From Deltaproteobacteria bacterium HGW-Deltaproteobacteria-14 (lineage in GTDB: Bacteria; Myxococcota_A; UBA9042; PHBI01), in contig PHBI01000036.1 of assembly GCA_002841945.1 (NCBI GenBank), forward strand, positions 1 through 54,903: 54,903 nucleotides of DNA, written 5' to 3'. Each line of letters opens with the position of its first letter. Position 1 is the first letter of the stretch. The position numbers and the translations under genes are program-made. Below are positions 47,704-54,903 of this stretch, piece after piece. The notes beneath the pieces were generated by a model. It was not told the origin of the DNA. It ran no database searches and saw only the letters and a list, made by a program, of their open reading frames with translations.

Positions 47704-48578
47704 TGGCTCGCGAGCCTCCCGTCCAGCGTGATGTCGAGCCCCTTCGCGTTGATGAAGGCGAGCACCTTCGTGTCGGGAGGGGGCAGCTTGCGGGTGCCGC
47801 CGTCGGGCTCCGAGAACTGCTTGATCGCGTTCTCCGCGGCGTCATCGAAGGTTCGGTCGCCGGACTTCGCGATCACGCGGAACTCCAGCACCGTGCCGTC
47901 GACGCTCATCCGCGTCACCTTCACCCGGACCTTCAGCTTCTTGAGCGACTCGTCGTCGATGAAGGGCGGCACGTTGAAGTAGGGCTTGATGGCGCGCGCG
48001 ACGCGGCGCGAGTACTCGTGGCCGGGACGCCACTCGGCCCCCTGGCCGCCGATCTCGCCGGTCGAGAGGCCGGTGAGGTGCTCGAGGCTCTTCGGGTTCG
48101 CCCGGGGATCGTCTTTGGCCGTGAACTGATCGAGGGGGCTCGTGTTGCTCAGCGGGTCGAGCTTCGCCTCTTTCGGCTTGTCGGCCTTGATGAGCTTCTT
48201 GAGCTCGGGATCCTGGTTGCCGACGTTGATGGCCTCCTCGACCCGGGCGGACTGCTCGATCGTCTCGATCTCGGGCAGCTTCCGGGCGTCGGGGGTCACG
48301 CCGCCGAGGGCGGGGATCATCGCGGCCTCGAGGATCTCGGGGGCGTCGAGCGGGGACTCCTCCATGTGGCGACGACGCATCCGGCCCTCGACGCGGGGGC
48401 AGCGGTGATCTCCACACAGGTTGAGGCGCTCGCGGCGGGCCGCCCGCTCCGACTGCAGCATCGCCTCCTCGAGCGACACCCGGCCGTTGCTGTAGGCGAC
48501 GTAGGCGCCGGCCAGGGCGCCGTGGAAGACGAGCGCGACGATCACCCCGCCGAGGACGAAGCTGCCGCGGGACTTCAT
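47700..48578 (-). CDS. tolA: TolA/TonB-like energy transducer
   Basis: A 292-aa protein with one N-terminal membrane helix (GSFVLGGVIVALVFHGALAGAYVAY) and a periplasmic part. Instead of the long Ala/Lys-rich helix of E. coli TolA there is a shorter, charged, Pro-containing linker with two Cys (NLCGDHRCPR). The C-terminal domain is of TolA/TonB type: YSRRVARAIKPYFNVPPFID, then VKVTRMSVDGTVLEFRVIAKSG, then FDDAAENAIKQF. Start ATG at 48578 shares one base with the tolR stop. It would couple the inner-membrane TolQR motor to TolB/Pal. The C-terminal domain alone could also be called TonB; the operon decides for TolA. Confidence 0.85.
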   Translation of the reverse strand: MKSRGSFVLGGVIVALVFHGALAGAYVAYSNGRVSLEEAMLQSERAARRERLNLCGDHRCPRVEGRMRRRHMEESPLDAPEILEAAMIPALGGVTPDARKLPEIETIEQSARVEEAINVGNQDPELKKLIKADKPKEAKLDPLSNTSPLDQFTAKDDPRANPKSLEHLTGLSTGEIGGQGAEWRPGHEYSRRVARAIKPYFNVPPFIDDESLKKLKVRVKVTRMSVDGTVLEFRVIAKSGDRTFDDAAENAIKQFSEPDGGTRKLPPPDTKVLAFINAKGLDITLDGRLASH

Positions 48579-49243
48579 CACGGCACCGCCGGCGGGGTCG
48601 GGGCGACCTCGGCTCCCTCGAGCAGGGTCGGGCTCGCCACCAGGCCGAACTTCGTCACCCCGGCCTGCCGGACGGCGGCCATGACCTTGAGCACGAGCCC
48701 GTAGTCGAGCGAGCGATCGGCGAGGACGTAGAGCTCCTTGTCCTCTTGGAGCTTCTTGTTGTCGACGAGCTTCTCCCCGAGGGCCTTGAGGCACGGGGCG
48801 AAGGACTGGTCCTTGAGCTCGAGATCCGGCGCCGTCGCCTGCGGCCCGATGAACGCCGCCATCCCGGGGGCGATCTTCAGGCAGTCGAGGATCTGCCGTC
48901 CGTCGATGCGGAAGACGAGGCGATCGGTCACCTCGAGCTTCAGCTTCTTCACCTCGTGGAGGACGATCGGCTCGCTGTCGACCTTGGGCAGGTCGATCTC
49001 GACCTTCTGATGCTTCTCCTGCTTGCGCTCGACCTCGCGGAGCGCGTCCTGCGCCTCCTCATAGAGGTCTTGCGCCTCCTGCAGGGTGCGGTCGGAGTCG
49101 CTCTTGATCTCGACGGTCTGAACGCCGGCCGCGACCATGAAGATGATCAGCAGCACGAGCATCACGTCCACCATCGGCGTGATGTTGATCTCGCTGAGGA
49201 CCCCGCGACCGCCCTTGGGCCCCTTGCCGGTGCTCATCCCCAC
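48578..49243 (-). CDS. tolR: TolR/ExbD-type motor subunit with long periplasmic insert
   Basis: A 221-aa inner-membrane protein. INITPMVDVMLVLLIIFMVAAG is the canonical TolR/ExbD membrane helix with the proton-path Asp. A coiled-coil segment follows (LQEAQDLYEEAQDALREVERKQE), not found in standard TolR of about 140 aa, and then the periplasmic domain ending LYVLADRSLDYGLVLKVMAAVRQAGVTKFGLVA. The start is GTG at 49243, nine bases after GAGGGG; an ATG two codons on is possible. It forms the proton-driven motor with TolQ. Located between tolQ and tolA. Confidence 0.9.
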   Translation of the reverse strand: MGMSTGKGPKGGRGVLSEINITPMVDVMLVLLIIFMVAAGVQTVEIKSDSDRTLQEAQDLYEEAQDALREVERKQEKHQKVEIDLPKVDSEPIVLHEVKKLKLEVTDRLVFRIDGRQILDCLKIAPGMAAFIGPQATAPDLELKDQSFAPCLKALGEKLVDNKKLQEDKELYVLADRSLDYGLVLKVMAAVRQAGVTKFGLVASPTLLEGAEVAPTPPAVP

Positions 49244-49286
49244 GTCGCCGTTCCCCTCACCCGAGTAGCCCGCGCTGCCCGCCGCG

Positions 49287-50000
49287 TCAGCTGAAGAAGT
49301 GGCGGCGCAGGATGTTCAGATAGTCCGCCGAGAAGTCCTGGAGGTGAACATCCAAGCTCCTCAACCGCCCATTGAGCCAGTTGTATGCCATGACCGCGGG
49401 GATCGCCGCGAGCAGGCCGATCGCGGTGGCGACGAGCGCCTCGGCGATGTGCGGGGTGACGGTCTGCAGGATCGGCAGCGAGGGATCGATGTCGGCGAAC
49501 GCGTTCATGATCCCCCAGACGGTGCCGAAGAGGCCGATGAACGGCGCCGAGCTGCCGACGGTCGCCAAGAACGCCACCGAGCGCTCGAGCCGCGCGTTGG
49601 CGTTGCCCTGGGCCTGGATCAAGCTGCGCTCGATGTTCTCGAAGGCGGCCGAGGCGCCCTCGGGCATGGCCGCGGGGCCGTCGCCGCGCGGGCGACGCGC
49701 CTTGCCGTCGCGTTCGCGCAGGATGAGGTCGAGCTCCTCGTAGCCAGCGCGGAACATCTCGCGCGCTGGCGAGACGGGCAGCTGTTGGCTGTACTGGTAG
49801 AGCTCGGCCAGGCGGGTCGCGCTGCGGAAGGTCTGGATGAACCGCCGGCTCTGCCGAATGGCGCTGCCGATCGCCACGGCCTTGAAGCCGATGACGAACC
49901 AGCACCCGACGCTGAGCGCAATGAGCACCACGAGCACGGCCATGACCATGCCCTGGGACTCGAACACCTGACCGATCACATCGACCCGTTGACCATCCAT
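49287..50000 (-). CDS. tolQ: TolQ/ExbB-type motor subunit
   Basis: About 237 aa from the ATG at 50000; another ATG at 50033 would add eleven residues, and no clear ribosome site decides. Three membrane helices: GMVMAVLVVLIALSVGCWFVI, VAFLATVGSSAPFIGLFGTVWGIM (the conserved TolQ/MotA motif), and LVATAIGLLAAIPAVMAYNWL. A basic, partly disordered cytoplasmic insert (ERDGKARRPRGDGPAAMPEG) lies between helix 1 and 2. First gene of tolQ-tolR-tolA-tolB-rpe. It conducts protons with TolR to energise the envelope-spanning Tol system. Confidence 0.92.
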   Translation of the reverse strand: MDGQRVDVIGQVFESQGMVMAVLVVLIALSVGCWFVIGFKAVAIGSAIRQSRRFIQTFRSATRLAELYQYSQQLPVSPAREMFRAGYEELDLILRERDGKARRPRGDGPAAMPEGASAAFENIERSLIQAQGNANARLERSVAFLATVGSSAPFIGLFGTVWGIMNAFADIDPSLPILQTVTPHIAEALVATAIGLLAAIPAVMAYNWLNGRLRSLDVHLQDFSADYLNILRRHFFS

Positions 50001-50095
50001 GGCCGCGAGCCACACGAGCGGGGAGGACGCCATCCTGCCGGACCTCGTCGCGAGTGGTTCGGGAGCGACACTGCGCCGCGCAACGCCGGGGGAGA

Positions 50096-50124
50096 CGGCT
50101 AGCACGGCGCCACACCGCTGTCAA
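50096..50124 (-). promoter_or_regulatory. Candidate promoter of the tol operon
   Basis: Minus strand: a consensus -35 TTGACA (50124-50119) and, 17 bases on, a weak TAGCCG (50101-50096). The spacing fits sigma70 and the site lies about 90 bases before tolQ. The -10 is poor, so this is tentative. Confidence 0.4.
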
Positions 50125-50302
50125 AGCTGGCGGTGGTCGGCGCGTCGCGCTCGGATCCCGGGTGAGCCGCGCGGGCAGCGGGCGCGCGGAGGTGTCGTGA
50201 TCCCCACCATTGCGTTGCATCGCGGGAGGCGGCATGAACGAAGGCGGGTCCCGGTGGGAGCGGTGAGGCACCGCTCGTGCGCCGTGTGTCCGCAAGGCCG
50301 CG

Positions 50303-50330
50303 TTGACAAGGGTCGATCGGGATCTAGAAT
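50303..50330 (+). promoter_or_regulatory. Strong sigma70 promoter of the FHA/TPR gene
   Basis: TTGACA (50303-50308) and TAGAAT (50325-50330) with a 16-base spacer; one mismatch to consensus in total. The start codon is about 58 bases after the expected transcription start. The 394-base gap between tolQ and this gene (50001-50394) otherwise shows only the divergent tol promoter candidate. Confidence 0.8.
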
Positions 50331-50394
50331 ACCGGCCACTTGCGCGGCCGCCGTGGGTCTACCCGCGACGTGCTCCAGAAGGACGGGAAGGCGA

Positions 50395-53133
50395 ATGAGC
50401 AACGGAAGCAGCAGGGGCGGGGGCGGGTCGAATCGGCGGGAGCCACCCGAGTCGGCCGTGCAGGAGAAGCTCGCTCGGATTCGCGCCCGCAGAGCGGAGC
50501 GACAGGCCGCGCGCGCCGCGGGCTATCCGGACGACGCTCCGGAGGAAGTGGAGGAGGCGGAGGACGACGACGAGTCGACCCAGGCGCTCAACCTCGCCGA
50601 CTTCGATCTCGACGCGCCCACCCCGCGCCGCGCGGCGGCCCCGTCGGCCCCCGCGCGGGGCCGCGCCCCGGCGCCGCCCCCCGCCGCGATGGACGACGAC
50701 GACGACGACGACAGCGAGAAGACCGCGGCGTTCAACATCGACGCCCTCGGGGACCTGCTCGCCGAGCCGGCGCCAGCCCCGCCCGCCCGGCCAGGTCCGG
50801 CACCAGCCGGGCCGGCCCCGACGCGACCAGGGCCCCACGGGGCGCAGCGCGCCGCGGCGCGCGCCATGCCGCCCGCCCCGCCAGCGCGGCCGGCCCCGGT
50901 CGACGAGGACGAGGACGAGGACGACGGCGAGGGCAAGACCGCCGCCTTCAGCCTCGACGACATGGGCGATCTCCTCAAAGAGACCGCTCCGCCGCCGGCG
51001 CGCCCGGTCGCGCGGTCCGCGGCGCCGCCGCCGGCCCAGGTGGAGGAAGACGAGGACGACGGCGAGGGCAAGACCGCCGCCTTCAGCCTCGACGACATGG
51101 GCGAGCTGATGCAGGAGGCGCCGCGCGCAGCGGCCCCCGCCGCGGCGGCCGCTGCCGAGGAGTTCGAGCGGACCCAGGCGGTGAACCTCGACGACTTCGA
51201 GGCCCAGCTGCCGCCGCCGCCGAGCCGCGGGGCGAGCCGGTCGCGGGCGCCCGAGCCCGAGCCGGCGCCGGCGCCGCCGACCCTGACGGTGGTCGTCGGC
51301 AACGACATCGGCAAGAGCTACACGATGTCGCGGGACGTCTCGCTGGTCGGGCGAGGGATGGACGCGGACTGCGTCATCAACGACGCCAGCGCGAGCCGTC
51401 GCCACTTCAACGTCGTCCGGACGTCGGGCGGGTGGAAGCTCGTCGATCTCGGCTCGGGCAACGGCACCAAGGTGGACGGTCACCGGGTCCAGGAGATCGC
51501 GCTCACGAGCGGCATGAAGATCGAGTGCGGCACGACCACGCTCGAGTTCACCGATCCGGCTCAGGCGAGCGAGGGCGGAGGGGCCGCGGAGCCGGGCCCG
51601 TACCGCGACTTCGAGGAGGACGACGGCGCCGAGAAGACCCGCATGGGGGACATGGCGGCGCTCGAGATCGATCCCGACTGGGAGCAGCGGCGCGCCCGGG
51701 CACGCCAGGAGCAGCAGCAGGGGTTCGAGACGGTCGCCGAGCCGGTGGCCGAGCTGGTGGCCGCGAAGAAGAAGGGCGGCACCGGCAAGGTGCTCGCGCT
51801 GGTCGGCGGGCTGGTGCTGCTCGGCGGCGGCGGCTTCGTGGCGGCCGACAAGTTCGGCGGCCTCGGGATCATCTTCCCGAAGGAGGCCACGGTCGAGACC
51901 TCCGGCGGCGGCGGCGCCAGCGGCGGCGGCAGCGGAGAGGGCGAGACCCCCCCGGGTGAGGTCGGTGCCACCGCGGGCGGCGCGACGGCCGCGGGCGGCG
52001 CGGCGGCGGCGGACGCCAAGCAGAAGGCCAAGGACCTCGTGCTCGAAGGCGAGGCGGCCTACGTCGAGAGGCGCTGGTACGAGGCCAAGAAGTTCTTCAA
52101 GGAGGCGCTGGAGCTCAACCCGAAGGCCGAGCGCGACAGCGGCGTGCCCGTGGACGAGGCGGTGGTCCTCGTCGATCAGCAGCTCGACGCCTGGAACACC
52201 CTCGTCGACGCCAAGAAGGCGGCCTCGGAGGAGCGCTTCGGGGACGCCCTCGAGCTCCTCAAGAAGATCAAGGTCGAGACGGCCTATCACAAGGACGCCC
52301 AGGAGCTGATCCCGACGGTGCGCGACGACCTCGTGGCGAAGTCGCTCGGGCTCGCCCGCGAGGCCGAGGACAAGGGCGACTACGACGCGGCGAAGAAGGC
52401 GGTCGCGGAGGCGCTCGCGGCGTCCAAGGACGATCCGGACGCGCTGGCGATGCAGGTCGCGCTCGAGCGCGCGACGGCGCCCGACGCCGACAACCTCGAG
52501 ACCGACGACGAGGACCCCGCCAAGCGGGTGCAGGCGGTGAAGGTCCCCAAGATCGACCTCAAGCCGGGCTTCGCCAAGTACGCGGCGAGCGACTTCATGG
52601 GCGCCATCGACTTCTTCGACGGGATCACCTACGGCAAGGCGTCGCGCCGGGACAAGGCGAAGGCCAAGGCGGTAGCCGGGGCGATCACCAAGCTCGACAC
52701 GGTGCTGCGCGCGGGGCGCGACGCCCTCGGCGCCGGCAAGCTCGACAAGGCGCTCGACGATCTCAGGCTCGCCAAGAAGTACGATCAGGCGGTCAACGGC
52801 GCGTTCCAGAGCCAGATCAACAAGGACCTCGGCAAGACCTACGCGGCGCTCGCCAAGGACGCCTTCGAGAAGAAGAACCTGACGAGCGCCGGCAGCTACG
52901 CGAAGAAGGCGCTGGCAGTCGACCCGGGCAACGCCGACGCGTCGGCGATGATGGGCGACGTGCTAAAGACGGCGCGCAGCTGGATCGAGGACGCCAAGGC
53001 GGCGGCGGAGAGCAACCCCGACAAGGCGATGAGCCTCCTGTCGAAGGCGCTGAACGTCCTGCCGGTCGACGACGAGGCGTACCAGACCGCCTACGCGCTG
53101 CTCAACAAGATCGGCTCGAAGCTCGACGATTAG
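50395..53133 (+). CDS. FHA domain, single-pass membrane protein with TPR-like C-terminus
   Basis: A 912-aa protein. The start ATG at 50395 follows GGGAAGG. Residues 1-290 are acidic/Pro/Ala-rich and contain a recurring Thr motif: STQALNLADFD, EKTAAFNIDALGDLL, GKTAAFSLDDMGDLL, GKTAAFSLDDMGELM and RTQAVNLDDFE. Residues about 295-390 are an FHA domain (VSLVGRGMDADCVI, ASASRRHFNV, LGSGNGTKVDG). A membrane helix lies at about 463-485 (VLALVGGLVLLGGGGFVAA). The C-terminal 400 residues are helical TPR-like repeats, presumably periplasmic. It looks like a transmembrane scaffold that senses phosphothreonine inside the cell; the kinase and the external partner are unknown. Confidence 0.85.
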   Translation: MSNGSSRGGGGSNRREPPESAVQEKLARIRARRAERQAARAAGYPDDAPEEVEEAEDDDESTQALNLADFDLDAPTPRRAAAPSAPARGRAPAPPPAAMDDDDDDDSEKTAAFNIDALGDLLAEPAPAPPARPGPAPAGPAPTRPGPHGAQRAAARAMPPAPPARPAPVDEDEDEDDGEGKTAAFSLDDMGDLLKETAPPPARPVARSAAPPPAQVEEDEDDGEGKTAAFSLDDMGELMQEAPRAAAPAAAAAAEEFERTQAVNLDDFEAQLPPPPSRGASRSRAPEPEPAPAPPTLTVVVGNDIGKSYTMSRDVSLVGRGMDADCVINDASASRRHFNVVRTSGGWKLVDLGSGNGTKVDGHRVQEIALTSGMKIECGTTTLEFTDPAQASEGGGAAEPGPYRDFEEDDGAEKTRMGDMAALEIDPDWEQRRARARQEQQQGFETVAEPVAELVAAKKKGGTGKVLALVGGLVLLGGGGFVAADKFGGLGIIFPKEATVETSGGGGASGGGSGEGETPPGEVGATAGGATAAGGAAAADAKQKAKDLVLEGEAAYVERRWYEAKKFFKEALELNPKAERDSGVPVDEAVVLVDQQLDAWNTLVDAKKAASEERFGDALELLKKIKVETAYHKDAQELIPTVRDDLVAKSLGLAREAEDKGDYDAAKKAVAEALAASKDDPDALAMQVALERATAPDADNLETDDEDPAKRVQAVKVPKIDLKPGFAKYAASDFMGAIDFFDGITYGKASRRDKAKAKAVAGAITKLDTVLRAGRDALGAGKLDKALDDLRLAKKYDQAVNGAFQSQINKDLGKTYAALAKDAFEKKNLTSAGSYAKKALAVDPGNADASAMMGDVLKTARSWIEDAKAAAESNPDKAMSLLSKALNVLPVDDEAYQTAYALLNKIGSKLDD

Positions 53134-53219
53134 AGGGTGTTTCCAATCTCGGGTAGGCTAAGGAGGCCAGGAATGCAGGGAGGGCGCGCGAGGGCTACTT
53201 CCCGTGCTGCACACCCTCT
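53132..53219. repeat. Inverted-repeat-bounded stretch after the FHA/TPR gene
   Basis: AGAGGGTGT (53132-53140) begins inside the stop codon and is matched by ACACCCTCT (53211-53219). The GGGTGTTTCC beginning resembles ends of IS5-like elements, but no transposase is present; an eroded end or a terminator hairpin are both possible. Confidence 0.3.
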
Positions 53220-53224
53220 CAGGG

Positions 53225-53374
53225 CCGTGCCGAAATAGCTTGTCGTCTTGCTGGCGGATCCGCCGCCATCTGCGCGTCCCCGAAAGCTCGGAGGACGCCT
53301 GGTCTGCCTTCGCTTCCGGGAACACGCACCTGACGGCGCCTCCGTGGCCATCCGATCAACTTATTCCGGCACGG
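53225..53374. mobile_element. Possible MITE-like or IS remnant, about 150 bases
   Basis: Ends are CCGTGCCGAAATAGCTTG (53225-53242) and the complement of CCGTGCCGGAATAAGTTG (53357-53374): 15 of 18 bases agree. The interior has no supported gene. Composition is less GC-rich than the neighbouring genes. No clear target duplication is visible, so the element is only inferred from its ends. Confidence 0.4.
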
Positions 53375-53415
53375 GCCCCTACCGCTGACGGCGGGCTCCT
53401 GCGAGCCGGAGATGG

Positions 53416-54858
53416 TCAGCCGATACGGCCCCGCAGGGTGGCGACCAGGGTCGCGGCCGCGGCGGGGAGGTAGAGCAGCGGCACGGCGACGAAGCTCGCC
53501 ACCTTCAGCGGCTCGAGCACCGACATCCAGGCCTCCGACTTGGCGACGAAGAGCGCCGCGATGACGAGCGGCACGAACAGCGCCGCCCAGAACGCCAAGC
53601 CGAACACGACGAAGCGCCGCCCGCGCCCCCCGGGCAGGAACCCGGCGAGGCTGACCAGCGCGACGAGCAGCGGCAGCACGGCGAACCCGGCGACCAGCCG
53701 ATCCCCGAAGACCGGGCCGGCGCCGAGGGTGTCGAGGGCGCTCCCCACGGCGGACCCGGCGCCGAGCCCCAGCGCACCTGCGCCGAAGGCCAGCGCGAGC
53801 ACCACGGCGAGCGCCACGCCGTGCGCGATCCGCGGCCCTAGACGATCGCCCTCGAGGTAGCGCCAGAAGAGGGCGAAGGGGAGCGCGCCGAGCCCGAGCA
53901 CGAGCGCGATCCGCCCTCCCGCGGGCCCGCCCAGCGCGGCCGCCATCGCGGGTTGCCCGTCGAACAGGTCCACGCCCGCCGCGGCGCCGGCGACGACCAG
54001 CGAGAACGCCGCCATCAGCACGCCAACCGCGACCGCTGCCCACGCCCGCAGCACCGGACGCACCGGCAGGATGTGCGCCACCACCACCAGCAGCAGGAAC
54101 GCCAGCGCCACGAAGGTCACACCCCCCGGATCGCCGAGCAAGCTCCACGGGGGCCCCGCGCTCGTCGGGAGCGCGATCGCCTCGAACAGGAGCAGCATCG
54201 CGATGACCGACACGCCCCGAAAGAACGTCAGGGGCCGCCGGGTCCGCGCGGAGTCGCGCGCCGCGATCCCCACGCGCTCGTCCGCCGTGAGCATCCCAGT
54301 GACCGTGTGCTGGGCCACCCGCGGGGGGACTTCGCCCGCAGGGGTCACCTCACGGGCCCCCGGGAGCGCCGCGTCCGCCGAGCCCGCCACCGGGCCGCGC
54401 TGCTGCATCGCAGCATCGATCAACGCGCTACTCGACGCGCTTCCTTGCGGAACCGTGCTGCGCCGCAATGGCTCCGACGGCGGCTCGGAGGGCGCCGCGG
54501 CGGCGGTCGTCGTCACCTCGTCGCGGGTGGCGCTCGGAGGGCTCGGCGCGGGCGCCGGCGTGGGCCCGCGGGGCAGCGTTGGAGCGGGCTGGCGCCCCGT
54601 GGCGGGGTGTCCCGCGGAGGGCACGTCTTGGGCGGCTTGGAGCCGCGCGCTGCCGGCGGTCGCGGTCGCCTCCTGCTGACGGGCGGCGCTCGCGGTCGCG
54701 GTCGCCTCCTGCTGACGGGCGGCGCTCGCGGTCTCGGTCGCCTCCTGCTGACGGGCGGCGCTCGCGGTCTCGGTCGCCTCCTGCTGGGGGCCATCGACGA
54801 GCGCCCCCGACCGGGCGGCGCCCTTGGGGGCGGTCGGCTCCCGCTGCAGCGGGCTCAC
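53416..54858 (-). CDS. Multipass membrane protein with long disordered N-terminus (probably 5'-incomplete)
   Basis: At least 480 aa. The frame stays open to the window edge, so the GTG at 54858 may not be the true start. The first 210 residues are low-complexity, with four copies of QQEATETASAAR-like units and Pro/Ala/Thr stretches. The second half has about seven hydrophobic segments (for example VIAMLLLFEAIALP, TFVALAFLLLVVVAHILP, GVALAVVLALAFGAGALGLG, FVVFGLAFWAALFVPLVIAALFVA, VASFVAVPLLYLPAAAATLVATL). I do not recognise the family. An inner-membrane location with the disordered part in the cytoplasm is inferred. Confidence 0.7.
   Translation of the reverse strand: MSPLQREPTAPKGAARSGALVDGPQQEATETASAARQQEATETASAARQQEATATASAARQQEATATAGSARLQAAQDVPSAGHPATGRQPAPTLPRGPTPAPAPSPPSATRDEVTTTAAAAPSEPPSEPLRRSTVPQGSASSSALIDAAMQQRGPVAGSADAALPGAREVTPAGEVPPRVAQHTVTGMLTADERVGIAARDSARTRRPLTFFRGVSVIAMLLLFEAIALPTSAGPPWSLLGDPGGVTFVALAFLLLVVVAHILPVRPVLRAWAAVAVGVLMAAFSLVVAGAAAGVDLFDGQPAMAAALGGPAGGRIALVLGLGALPFALFWRYLEGDRLGPRIAHGVALAVVLALAFGAGALGLGAGSAVGSALDTLGAGPVFGDRLVAGFAVLPLLVALVSLAGFLPGGRGRRFVVFGLAFWAALFVPLVIAALFVAKSEAWMSVLEPLKVASFVAVPLLYLPAAAATLVATLRGRIG
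54658..54786 (-). repeat. 36-base tandem repeats (about 3.5-4 copies)
   Basis: The segment GCCTCCTGCTG recurs at 54668, 54704, 54740 and 54776, an exact 36-base period, encoding QQEATETASAAR or QQEATATASAAR on the minus strand. Being a multiple of three it keeps the frame; copy number may vary. Confidence 0.9.
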
Positions 54859-54903
54859 CGCGCCGCCGTCAGCCCGCGCTCCGGGGCTGCGCAGGGCGCC
54901 TTT

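Overview
The window is about 55 kb of very GC-rich DNA (roughly 70% by eye). It looks like a chromosomal piece from a large-genome Myxococcota- or Bradymonadota-type bacterium (former Deltaproteobacteria). The inference rests on several traits: many lipoproteins with Asp/Thr/Ala-rich linkers, very large MopE/thrombospondin-type and Ig/FG-GAP surface proteins, FHA proteins, a PP2C phosphatase and a Tol system with odd architecture. No phage, plasmid or CRISPR signature is visible. The only mobile-DNA trace is a small remnant near 53.1-53.4 kb.

Layout. (1) 0-5 kb, minus strand: edge of a lipoprotein, a sulfite/nitrite reductase with its DUF934 partner under a probable Rrf2/IscR-type operator, a sugar epimerase/reductase and a secreted ComEC-like metallo-beta-lactamase lipoprotein. 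(2) 5-9.3 kb, plus strand: an NTF2-like lipoprotein, a TPR protein with a gluzincin metallopeptidase domain, and an ImmA/IrrE protease overlapping a two-helix membrane protein. (3) 9.4-12 kb, minus strand: an LCAD-type acyl-CoA dehydrogenase, a 459-base gap with DnaA-box-like sites, and holB.

(4) 12.1-23.4 kb, minus strand, is the most interesting locus. It reads in order: PqqD-like RiPP recognition protein; a 2395-aa Ig/FG-GAP lipoprotein; a 57-aa peptide ending in a Cys-rich tail; an HprK-related kinase; a radical SAM/SPASM enzyme; a signal-peptidase-like protease; and a somatomedin B-nuclease lipoprotein. The last four genes of the modification set overlap in translation-coupled fashion. 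This looks like a ribosomally made, modified peptide (RiPP) system with a giant surface protein embedded in it.

(5) 23.5-35.1 kb, plus strand: two large lipoproteins. The second (3074 aa) has about ten MopE-type motifs and 38 tandem 41-43-aa Asp-rich repeats. (6) 35.4-42 kb, minus strand: an M20 amidohydrolase, an unknown 236-aa protein, DUF2997, DUF1257 (Ycf35-like), a Ycf46-like AAA+ ATPase and an FHA/coiled-coil protein, which together form a poorly understood conserved module. (7) 42.4-45.3 kb: a pentapeptide-repeat protein, a strong bidirectional terminator, a PP2C phosphatase and a small lipoprotein. A 39-base piece of the pentapeptide gene is repeated in inverted orientation upstream of it. 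(8) 45.5-50 kb, minus strand: tolQ-tolR-tolA-tolB-rpe followed by tRNA-Pro(CGG). (9) 50.4-54.9 kb: a large FHA/TPR membrane protein with a strong sigma70 promoter, a small inverted-repeat remnant, and a membrane protein that runs to the window edge.

Most long alternative-frame reading frames here, including an antisense frame of about 9.5 kb opposite the MopE-type gene, are by-products of high GC and biased codon use and are not annotated.
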